Shown piece by piece: positions 1 to 8,073 of a DNA stretch of 10,620 bases. A model generated the notes under the pieces. That model did no database searches. It was not told where the DNA came from and saw only the letters and a list, made by a program, of their open reading frames with translations. Source of the DNA: Irineochytrium annulatum (taxonomy: Eukaryota > Chytridiomycota > Chytridiomycetes > Chytridiales > Chytridiaceae); assembly GCA_027600665.1 (NCBI GenBank), contig JADGJL010001052.1, positions 1 to 10,620 on the forward strand. Reading direction: 5' to 3'. A program made the translations under genes and the position numbers. Each line of letters starts with the position of its first letter. Position 1 is the first letter of the stretch.

Positions 1-77
1 ACCGACGCCGAGGTAGTAGCTAGGGCAGTTGTAAGCGAAGTCGCAGCGGCCGGTGTTGGCGCAGCAGACTGTGCCGG
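1..77 (-). repeat. 77-bp perfect direct repeat, copy A (module 20)
   Basis: Identical base for base to 978-1054. It codes for GTVCC through the end of module 20 and into the linker (SYYLGVG). The match stops at base 78 (a against g) and runs into the window edge on the other side, so its full length is unknown. Confidence 0.95.
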
Positions 78-3000
78 AGGGACAAGTCTGAACGCCGGGG
101 ACGAGAGCACCGTTTAGGCAGTAATTGAAGCCCGTGCTAGTTGAGCAAACGATGTGGTTGTCCGCAACACCGGCGCAAGATCCGAATGAAGGTGATCCCG
201 CGGCGGGAACGCCGGCGACGGGTTGGGCGACAACGGAGGGCAAGGTCGTAAGGCAGTTCGCCGGGAAGTCGCAGCGGTTCGAGTTTGAGCAGCAGACGGT
301 GCCGGCCGGGCAGGACTGGCTGGCGGCGGTGACGAAGGCGCCGTTAGAGCAGATGTTGAAGGTGTTGGGGCCAGTGCAGACGATGTTGTTGTTGGCAACA
401 CCAGCGCAGCTGGGGCCGGAGACGACATACGGAGTCGGGGCGACGACGGGGCTACCGGGGATGAATGGGGTCGGGGACGGCGAGTTCATGACGCCAGTGA
501 AGCCAGGAAGGAAGGCCTTGCAGTTGCCTTGGTAGTCGCACTTGCCCGTGTCAGCGCAGCACACCGTACCAGACGGGCACCACTGGCTCTTATCACCGAC
601 GAAATCTGCAGATAGCACGTCAGTTTATCGTCCAAGTGGAAGAGGAGTACAGAGGTCAAAAAAATTTGCTTACATCCGGCCTCGCAAATGTTAAAGGTGT
701 TGGCCGACGTGCAAGAAGGGGCGTTATTGGGGACACCGGCGCAAGAACCGTACTGGGGCTGCGGCGGGGGAGGGCCGATCGGGTTGCAGTTGTAAAAGTA
801 GTCGCACTTGTTGGTGTTAGCGCAGCAGACCGTCCCGGGGGCGCATTTCTGAACCTGGTTGTCGGGGGCGAACGCACCGTTGATGCAAGTGTTAAAGGTC
901 GAGGACGACGTGCAAGCAATGTTGCCGTTCGGGACGCCGTTGCAGGAGTACGGGATGGCGGCGGGGGCCGAGACGGCACCGACGCCGAGGTAGTAGCTAG
1001 GGCAGTTGTAAGCGAAGTCGCAGCGGCCGGTGTTGGCGCAGCAGACTGTGCCGGGTGCGCAGAACTGCGAGGCGGCGTTGACGATGGCGCCGTTCAGGCA
1101 GTAGTTGAAGGTGTAGGCCGACGTGCATGCTGTGCCGTTGACGGCGTTGCAGGTGCCGAGAACCATCGAGGTCGTCGCCGGGAGGACGGCCTTGCAGTTG
1201 GAGGCAAAGTCGCAGACGTTCGAGTTGGCGCAGCAAACCGTACCGGTCGGGCAGCTCTGGCTTGCAGCGTTGATGAAAATACCGTTCTGGCAGTAGTTAA
1301 AGGTCGACTGAGACGTGCAAGCGGTCCCTCCGTTGGCGATACCGGAGCAGGACGCCGGGGTGACGGGGATGGCGCCGGCGGCGGCGTAGGTTGGGCAGTT
1401 GTACGCGTAGTCGCACCTGCCGGTCGTGGCGCAGCAGACCGTTCCAGTCGGGCAGTACTGGCTCGCGGCCTGGACAAGGGCGCCGTTGACACAGTAGTTG
1501 AAGGTGAGGGCGGAAGTGCAGATAATCGAGTTGGCCGCGGCGCCGGCGCATGTGGCCGGCGTGATGGGAGTGGCCGGGGCGACGGGAAGCTGGGACTTGC
1601 AGTTGGTCGCGAAGTCGCACACGTTCGAGTTGGCGCAGCAGACCGTACCGGGAGCGCACGTCGTGGAGGCGGCCGAGACGAACGCGCCGTTAAGGCAGGT
1701 GTTAAAGCCCGTGGACGAGGTGCAGACGATGCCGCCGTTGGGGATACCGGCGCAGGAGCCAACCGTAACGGGCATCGCGGGGACCGAGGAGACCGGGTTC
1801 GGCGCGGGGGCGGGAACCTGGCTGACGCAGTTGGTGGAGTAGTCGCACCTGCCGGAGTTGGCGCAGCAGACAGTGCCCGGAGCGCAGGTCTGGCTCGCCG
1901 ACGAGACGAAAGCACCGCCGACGCAAGTGTTGAAGGTGTTGGGGCCAGTGCAGGCGGTCTGGGTGTCCGGGACGCCAACGCACGATCCGAGCGTCTGGGA
2001 GGGAGCGGTAGAGCCAGTGGCGGGAGGGGTGACCGGGGCAGTGATCGGCGTGTTGTTGGGGCAGTTGGCAGCGTAGTTGCAAGTACCGGTGTCCGCGCAG
2101 CAGACAGTACCCGGGGCGCAAGTCTGGGCCGGGGAGGAAACAAAGGCTAATAAAGAATACACATTAGACGTGTTGTTTTCAAAGTTAGCGTATAAACAGA
2201 TACGTACCACCACCAACGCAGGTGTTGAACATAGAGGCCGACGTGCACGAGGTCTGGGTGTCCGGGACACCAGCGCAAGAGCCGAGCTTCAGGCCGGTGG
2301 TGGTCGGGGCGCTGGAGATCGCGAACGAGGCCAGGGTACCGCAGTTAGAGCTATAGTCGCACTTGCCCGAGTTGGCGCAGCAGACGGTCCCAGTGGGGCA
2401 GTTCTGGGGCGCTGCGCTCATGACGGCGCCGTTCTGACAGTAGTTGAAGGTCGAGCCCGAGATACAGGTGGTACCACCAGCGACAACATTGGCGCAAGAG
2501 CCGAGGGTGATCGCGGTCGAGGGGACACCGGAGCCGGCCGTTCCGGAGAGGGGGATCTGGTACGGGAGAGTCGAACCGCAGGCCGCGAGGTAGTTGCAGC
2601 GGCCGGTGTTGGCGCAGCAGACGGTACCCGGGGCACACCCCTGGCCGCCACCGGCGATGAAGGCACCGCCCTGGCAGTAGTTGAAGGTGGTGGCCGACGT
2701 GCAAGCCGGAAGGCCGTCCGCAATACCGGCGCAAGATCCGACGGGTACGGTGACCGGGGTTTGAACGACCGGGGTCGTGGAGGCGGCGGTGCCCGAGGCG
2801 TACTGGCCCTGGCAGTTGTAGGGGTAGTCGCACCTGCCGGAGTTGGCACAGCAAACGGTCCCGGACGGGCAGTACTGGGAGGCGGCCGAGATGAAGGCCC
2901 CGTTCTGGCAGTAGTTAAAGGTGAGTGAGGACGTGCAGGCGACGCCGTTGTTCGGGACACCGGTACAGTTGCCGCTGGCGCCGACGGGGGCGGCGGGGGC

Positions 3001-5276
3001 GGCGGGCATAACCGAGGCGCAGTTAGACGCGAAATCGCACTTGTTCGAGTTGGCGCAGCAAACGGTGCCGGTCGGGCAAGCCTGGGACGCAGCGTTAACG
3101 AAGACTGCAGAAGATTGTTAGTATCAAAAGCCTCACGGCAAATAAGATAGAGAAATTACACACCTCCACCCTTGCAGAAGTTAAAGGAGCTGGTCGACGT
3201 GCACACGGTGGCACCGTCAACCAAGCCGGCGCAAGAGCCGGGGCCAATCAATGGGTTGCCGGTCGGGACAGTGGTGGCACCGAGAGTGTAACCGCAGTTT
3301 TGCGCGAGGTCGCACTTGTTCGAGTTGGCACAGCAGACGGTACCGGTAGGACAGTACTGCGAAGCGGCGTTAATGAAAGCACCGTTCTTGCAAAAATTGA
3401 ACGTCAAGGCCGACGTGCAAGCGGTGGCCCCATCGACTTGGCCCTGGCAGCTCCCCTGATGGGCAGTGACCACGGCGCCAGGGATCGCGGCCGGCATAAC
3501 GGAAGGGCACTGGTACGCGGGCATGCACTGGTTGGTGGCGGCGCAGCAGACGGTACCGAGCGCGCAGCTGGTGCTGGCTCCGGGCACAAAGACTAAATGT
3601 GGGAATTTGGTAAGTTCTGCTCATATGCTCAAAATGTAGATAAAAATAAACTCACATCCGTTCAAGCAAACGCTGTACGCTGTCGACGAGGAGCAGACCG
3701 AGTAGCCGTTGGGGACACCAATACAAGAACCGTACGCATACGGCGGCGGGATGCCGCTGACGACAATAACGACGCCAGCGGCTCCAGTCACTTGGGGGCC
3801 GACGTTGGAGACCGTGGGGGTGCCGTAGTAGTTAGCGCCGCAAAGCGGGTCGTTCGCCATAACACACTTGTTGCCGCAGCAGACCGACCCGGGAGCGCAG
3901 TTCTGAAGCGGGGTTGGGGCTGACAATACATACAAGTGTTAAATGTGAACGACAGTGACACATTGCGGCAAGAAATTGACTCACATCCGAGCTGGCAGAG
4001 GGTAAACTGGCCGTAGTTCATGCAAATTTGAGTCGCGTCCGCGAGGCCTGTGCAGACGGTCTTGGGCTGAGGTGGCGCACCCGGGTAGATAGTCTTGCAG
4101 TTGAACTGGAAATCGCAAAGGTTTGAATCCGCGCAGCAGACGGTACCGGCAGCGCAAGGCGTCTGGGCAGCGTTGACAAACACTGATGAAAGCAGAACAC
4201 ATGCATAAGAAACCAGGTAAAGCAGGGGGAAAAAAAAAAAAATAAAATAAAAATAAAAGCCATATAACCCGCATAAAATGACTCACCGTTGTTGTTGCAG
4301 GTTCCGAAGGTAACGCCGCTCAAACAGCGGATCCCGCCGTTAGGCACACCCGAGCAAGACGCGCCAGTGAAGGGAATAACGACAGGGCCCTGCGCGACGC
4401 CCGCAGTTCCGACGAAGGTGGTGCCGAAAACGGTGCCAGCAACGGGTGACTGCACCGGCGGGTTGGCCGCGACGGACGGACAGCTGGCGGCGAAGTTGCA
4501 GCTGTTGGTGGATGCGCAGCAAACGGTCCCCGGAGCGCAACTTTGGCTCGCTGCCGCGATCTGAGCTCCCCCCTTACAATAGTTGAACTGCGTGGATGAG
4601 GTGCAGACAGTCCCGCCGTCTGGGATCCCCGCGCAGCTCCCGGCGACGACCACTGGCGTTGTGGTCGGGGTCGTTGCGGGTGCGGCGGACGGGCTCGCGA
4701 CCGCGGGGCAGTTGGCGGCGTAGTCGCATTTGTTCGACCCGGCGCAGCAAACGGTTCCGGTGGCGCAAGTCTGGGGGGCGTTGACTTGCGCTGTAATAAT
4801 TTTTGTGTTAAGCAACGGCAATCATCGTTGGTTGCGGCAATGCTCCGCGGATTGCTTCTACGCAAAACCACTGCTTTCGCAACGGCCCCATCGTTGGCGT
4901 GAGCCCAGAGCCATCTTAATGCCCTGCGATCACTCTCCTGCGCAGCCCCCTCCATCCCGGATCGCGCGGTCACCGAAATCGCGGCGGAGCTTGCATCCGG
5001 TCCAGCGAGGGCCCGATCGCGGATCCAACGACAGGGATGAAGTACGAGGGGATGATCCTTACCTCCATTAAGGCAAATGTTGAATGTGTTGGCCCCAACG
5101 CACACCGCGGTCCCATCCGCCTTCCCCGCGCAGGTGTCGGCCTCCACCATATTCGGCAGAAGGGCCACCCAAGACGCGGCCAGCCATCCCACAGCGGTCC
5201 GCAACCGATTCGAGGGCTGATGTCCTGGTGTGGGTGTCCTCCGGGCCCGCGGAGGAAACTCCGCCTGCCTCGTCAT
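1..5276 (-). CDS. Giant secreted multi-module CBM19-like (chitin-binding) Cys-rich protein, 3' end outside window
   Basis: Probable secreted or wall-bound carbohydrate-binding protein; no catalytic domain is visible in the part seen. Exons: 5276-5063, 4790-4287, 4182-3985, 3919-3656, 3592-3164, 3104-2208, 2146-674, 605-1. Together they give 1528 codons without a stop, and every junction is GT-AG. Residues 1-46 form a long Arg-rich n-region, a hydrophobic stretch (about 27-41) and a plausible VEA|D cleavage site. From Cys49 on there are 20 modules, each with eight Cys spaced about C-x9-C-x8-C-x12-C-x5-CC-x5-C-x5-C, joined by Pro/Thr/Ser/Ala-rich linkers that could be O-glycosylated. The core TFN-x-C-x-x-G...C-x-P-GTVC resembles carbohydrate-binding module family 19, a fungal chitin-binding family. 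The CC-x5-C-x5-C tail also recalls hevein-type spacing, so the family call is inference. The ATG at 5276 is the only Met before the hydrophobic segment. The gene is divergent from the next one. Confidence 0.85.
978..1054 (-). repeat. 77-bp perfect direct repeat, copy B (module 16)
   Basis: Identical to positions 1-77, offset 977 bp. Removing the 68-bp intron between them leaves 909 bp, exactly 303 codons, so the copies sit four modules apart in the same frame. Confidence 0.95.
4183..4286 (-). other. Intron 2 of the CBM19-like gene, with a long pyrimidine tract
   Basis: The donor is gtgagt and the acceptor is ttcatcag, 104 bp, phase 1. On the coding strand it carries a T-rich run (plus-strand positions about 4226-4257, an A-rich stretch beginning with 12 consecutive A after five G). 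This is the only strongly A/T-biased low-complexity sequence in the left half and would be prone to length variation. Confidence 0.8.
4791..5062 (-). other. Intron 1 of the CBM19-like gene (272 bp)
   Basis: On the coding strand the donor is gtaagg after GGA G and the acceptor is ttattacag. It joins CLNG to AQVNAPQTC and rebuilds a normal module. It is the longest intron of the gene; the others are 59-104 bp. Exon 1's frame happens to stay open through it. Because 272 is not a multiple of 3, retaining it would put exon 2 out of frame. I see no gene inside it. Confidence 0.8.
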
Positions 5277-5335
5277 TCTCGCTGCAGCTGGTGATGGGAT
5301 GGTGTGTGCTTGAACTCGCGTCCTTCCGATCAGAG

Positions 5336-5355
5336 GATGACGGGGGATGACGGGG
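5336..5355. repeat. Two tandem copies of a 10-bp unit (GATGACGGGG)
   Basis: Two perfect head-to-tail copies 60-80 bp upstream of the leftward start codon. This could be a G-rich promoter element or a chance microduplication; the sequence does not decide. Confidence 0.7.
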
Positions 5356-5683
5356 GCGGAGGCGGGTAAGTCGGGGAGTTGGTTTGGTGTCGGGGGTAGC
5401 GGGATAGCTGAATAAAGCGAGCGAGCGGGGGATCGAAGGCGTTGGCCTGGAGGGTCAGCGTCACTGCAATTTCTCCCCTTTGTTTTGCTGAGATTTACTG
5501 GGCGGGTGAAAAAAGCTGGCGTTGGTCGTCAAATATTGGAACACCGCCCAAATTGTGGCACGCCTGCGCAGGACCTTTGCCCGCCACAGCACGACCAGGA
5601 GAAGAGGTAACTGCTAGGGAAGGAAAGGGTTCGCAAGGTGCGGGAAGTATGCTGTATGTATACCAGAAATCAGGTACATAAAG

Positions 5684-5691
5684 TATAAAAG
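5684..5691 (+). promoter_or_regulatory. TATA box (TATAAAAG)
   Basis: A full TATAAAAG match on the plus strand, about 100 bp before the first in-frame ATG of the orphan gene. Transcription would be expected to start about 30 bp downstream, near 5715. The position fits the rightward gene and not the leftward one. Confidence 0.55.
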
Positions 5692-5743
5692 CTCCGTTTT
5701 TCAAGCTTTAAATCGGTGTGCAAAAACGGCCCAAAACTTTACA

Positions 5744-5860
5744 ATGCGTTACGGCCACATCTTTCGCCGCGTTACCATTACATATGTATACGTACGAGAG
5801 AACGTCGATGAATTCGGACGAAATTGTTGGATTCGCAAAAATGAACGAGAACGACCCTGA
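5744..5860 (+). other. Possible 38-codon upstream ORF in the leader of the orphan gene
   Basis: This is the first ATG after the TATA box. It opens a 38-codon frame rich in Arg (MRYGHIFRR at its start) ending in TGA at 5858-5860, overlapping the downstream start codons in another frame. It could be a translation-limiting upstream ORF, or a true first exon if the splice sites differ from my model, or chance. Confidence 0.3.
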
Positions 5861-7287
5861 CGGGAGAGAGTGGCTCGTTCCCGCCTCACCGGCGCTCGTA
5901 CGTCCCTTTCCGTGGCCGTATTTGCAAGCAATCAAGCGCTTGCTGCTGAAGGTCTGCTTGTTTGTGCATCATAATCCTACTGAGCAAGGTCTAGGTCGCG
6001 CCACGCTTGGTTGTCGAGACCGTTATTCGTTTCCATCTGCTCGATGTCGGGCCGAGGGATCGCGTCGGGGCCAAATTCATCCCCATGAAGCCCAGCGACG
6101 TCGCGGATCTCGGACACTGGTCGAGCGAGCTCAACTTCAAATACGGCGAAGTCTTCATCTTGTACGATCATGCGTCGCATGCGTGGAACCTTGCGCCGAA
6201 GCCGAAGGGACAAGCGTTCTGGATGGGCCCCGACAGCTCCAACGTTTGTCCGCCGAGCAGGTTCCCCTTCCGCATGCGCTGCCTCTTTCCGGAATGCGAG
6301 ATTGACTCTGAGGGACCGTTCGGCGATAAGTGCGTCCAATCGACTTACCTGAAGCACATCACGAGCCGGTGAGCGCGCACTGTTGATGGTCTGTCTTGCG
6401 AGTCTTTGACATCCTGCATCAGGTATTGGATTAGCTTCGATGAGTGGAAAGGTAAGTTTTCATGGCGTATGAAGTTTTTACATCCAAAAAAAAATTCTTC
6501 CTTGAAGGTGGCGCACGGGTGAGGTACGATTTCCGCCTTCCCGACTGCGAGCCACAAAAGTTCCCTACGAACGAACCCGCGGTTATCAGGGACTTCCTGG
6601 ACCTTCTCAACTTGGTTTGCTCCGGTCATGGCTCGCCAGGAGCCACCATCCCTGCTCGTCGATCGTCCCCCGAACCGGAACCATGAGCGACCCCTACAGC
6701 CTCGGGTTTGCTGCGCCGTTCCCCGTGTGCCCGAGCCTGTGGCCCACCATGGGGGAAATGCGCCCGGGCATCCCCGCTGGCCACAAGTGGTCCCTCTTGA
6801 AAAACGCGACACCGCTCCGTCGAAGTCTCTCGTCTACAGGACCAGCTCGATGGAATTCATTGGCAAGCCGGCCAAGGGCGCATTCGTTTACGACGTCGAG
6901 CTGGAGACCTTCGCGCTCTCGAAGGTCCCGCCCAACGACGAGCCCCGTCAGCGCCTCAGCAGGATGATATCCTCCGAGCTGGCGCTGTACAGACTTCTCT
7001 GGACCTACTTAATCCCGCCCGAGTCGCTCGGGGTGATCGCGGACGAGCGCGGGGTCGTTGAGGGCGCGCACGGACCCGGGGCGAGGGGGAAGGCGGGTTT
7101 GCCCGTCGTCGGCGTTTGGAACGTGACGTTAATGTCGGCCGACGGGAAAGTTACCATGGACCTCTTTGATCTGTATGGACTCGCTCGCGTTTTCGTCTCG
7201 TTCAAAGAAACCGCCACAAAGGCGGAGCGCAGGGGGCACATCCGGCTTGTTATCGACTTCTTGAACTCTCTATGCACCCCCGAGTAG
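5784..7287 (+). CDS. Hypothetical protein, multi-exon, family not recognised
   Basis: I do not recognise the family. My best model is exons 5784-5897, 5995-6368, 6423-6451, 6508-6614 and 6700-7287, which keeps one frame to TAG at 7285 (403 aa). Support: donors gtacgt, gtgagc and gtaagt, a TTGAC-like branch point before 6422, and exact phase matches. The best coding stretches are 6010-6368 (contains FKYGEVFILYDHASHAWNL), 6508-6614 and about 6840-7287 (contains SSELALYRLLWTYLIPPESL). The start is uncertain: ATGs at 5784, 5808 and 5841 are in frame, and 5841 has the best context (A at -3). The first intron could instead be 5952-5994. The join at 6615-6699 uses a weak donor (gtttgc), and 6683-6800 looks more coding in another frame, so it may be two genes or contain a base error. 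The product looks soluble, with no signal peptide or membrane segment. Confidence 0.5.
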
Positions 7288-8073
7288 TAAAAAGCTAATC
7301 TTAGTCATGCATCTGCTTTACGGCTCTTCTCACTTTTTCGTTCACTTGTTTCTGACGGCGGCGGCGCGCACGTACCATGTCTTCCTTGCTTCCTTGCACA
7401 TCTTTTCTTTCTCTTCTTCGACGCTTACCTGCTCCATTTACTGTGGCCAAATGTTGCTCCTTGGTCTTCATGTCGCTAACGTTCGCCTTACGATCTTTAT
7501 GTAGCGAGAAGGTGGTGGCTTACGTTGCACATCCGTTCTTTGTTCTCTTCCGTTTATCTAAACTTTCGAAGTGTTTTCTAACAGCCAATTCCTGTGATTA
7601 CGTCAACGTTATGTTGTGCCAACAGCAGGATAAGAATTCTTGGTGGGCGCGTAAATGCCTGCGAAGGGCTTTTTGTTTCTCACACCGTTCTCCGCTCTGC
7701 TCGGTCGTGATTCCGCATGTCGCTACATCCAACATCAGGCTGCGGCCGACTCCGGATCTTGATGTCAAGACCCCGACCGTGCAGCTGCCCGGCGTTGCAG
7801 CAACAGAAGCGCCAATGCTTCTCCATGGCGGCATGCGTGTCCACGTCACCAGTCCAGCGTTTGCCCAGTAAGACTTGGCCGACCAGGGCCACACCGGTCG
7901 CGCCGCGTCGATCGCGGTGCAGCTGGGTGGGCGATATGAACCGATGTGAATCACTGCACCGGCCGGCTTCACCACGACAGCGGCACGAGCTCAAAGTCCA
8001 CTCGCCCCGCCATTTTTTCTCTCATTTGCCGCGACCCGACCACATCACCAACAACCTCAACCGCGACGATAAG
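7288..8073. other. Intergenic region and probable DPS1 promoter/leader; no supported gene
   Basis: No gene I can defend. The first part (about 7320-7500) is pyrimidine-rich. An ATG-initiated frame at 7377-7871 (164 codons) has codon use unlike the neighbouring genes and a Cys/Leu/Ser-rich product with no recognisable motif. A frame in phase with DPS1 is open from 7717. No tRNA cloverleaf or other RNA gene was seen. A pyrimidine run (around 8012-8025) precedes the DPS1 start. Confidence 0.55.
7585..7605 (+). promoter_or_regulatory. CCAAT box plus ATF/CRE-like TTACGTCA
   Basis: CCAAT at 7585-7589 lies 8 bp before TTACGTCA at 7598-7605, whose complement TGACGTAA matches bZIP (ATF/CREB or Hac1-type) sites. 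The pair is about 470 bp upstream of the DPS1 start codon. A chance occurrence cannot be excluded. Confidence 0.25.

Larger units (their letters stand above)
1..5132 (-). repeat. Array of at least 20 eight-cysteine modules (coding tandem repeat with introns)
   Basis: Protein-level tandem repeat covering all of the secreted gene after its signal region. All 20 modules that I could read keep all eight cysteines, although the linkers vary from about 10 to 40 residues. Modules per exon: exons 1-2 hold modules 1-2 and half of 3; exon 3 joins 3/4; exon 4 joins 4/5; exon 5 covers 5 to half of 7; exon 6 covers 7 to half of 11; exon 7 covers 11 to half of 18; exon 8 covers 18-20 and continues off the window. 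Modules 6-20 are close to one consensus. Modules 3-5 are the most divergent, for example module 4 has GSVCCGNKC in place of GTVCC-x5-C. Complete Cys conservation suggests that every module folds and is under selection. Confidence 0.9.
5277..5783. other. Divergent intergenic region between the CBM19-like gene and the orphan gene
   Basis: About 500 bp separating two divergent starts, so it should hold both promoters. On the right side there is a clear TATA box (listed separately). For the leftward gene I see only weak candidates: an inverted CCAAT box (ATTGG) at 5535-5539 and a short 10-bp direct repeat at 5336-5355. I see no RNA gene and no convincing ORF. Confidence 0.6.

Noticed and set aside
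1094..2143. Other long minus-strand frames over the module array (Pro/Arg/Ser/Thr-rich)
   Set aside because: They are overlapping out-of-frame readings of the same exons, with no conserved residues. The eight-Cys frame accounts for the region.
636..2150. 504-codon open frame on the plus strand, antisense to the big repeat exon
   Set aside because: Its product is Arg/Gly/Val-rich low-complexity sequence that repeats with the modules. It is the shadow of G+C-rich repeated codons, and the opposite strand has perfectly kept cysteines.
4107..4130. tRNA T-loop-like sequence (ggtttgaatcc)
   Set aside because: It lies inside a coding exon, and no cloverleaf can be built around it.
4791..5062. Intron 1 as coding sequence, because exon 1's frame stays open through it
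   Set aside because: Retention would shift exon 2 out of frame and destroy module 1, whereas splicing rebuilds a perfect module with consensus sites.
1..5276. CRISPR or satellite array as the cause of the repeated sequence
   Set aside because: The repeats are protein-coding, in frame, diverged at synonymous sites and spaced irregularly; there are no short identical repeats with unique spacers.
7377..7871. 164-codon plus-strand ORF starting at ATG 7377
   Set aside because: Codon use is unlike the neighbouring genes, no motif is present, and the overlapping minus-strand frames are just as open. Probably chance in the DPS1 upstream region.
7598..7994. Two minus-strand ORFs (125 and 104 codons) opposite the DPS1 leader
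   Set aside because: They overlap each other in different frames, and I see no recognisable domain or splice support.
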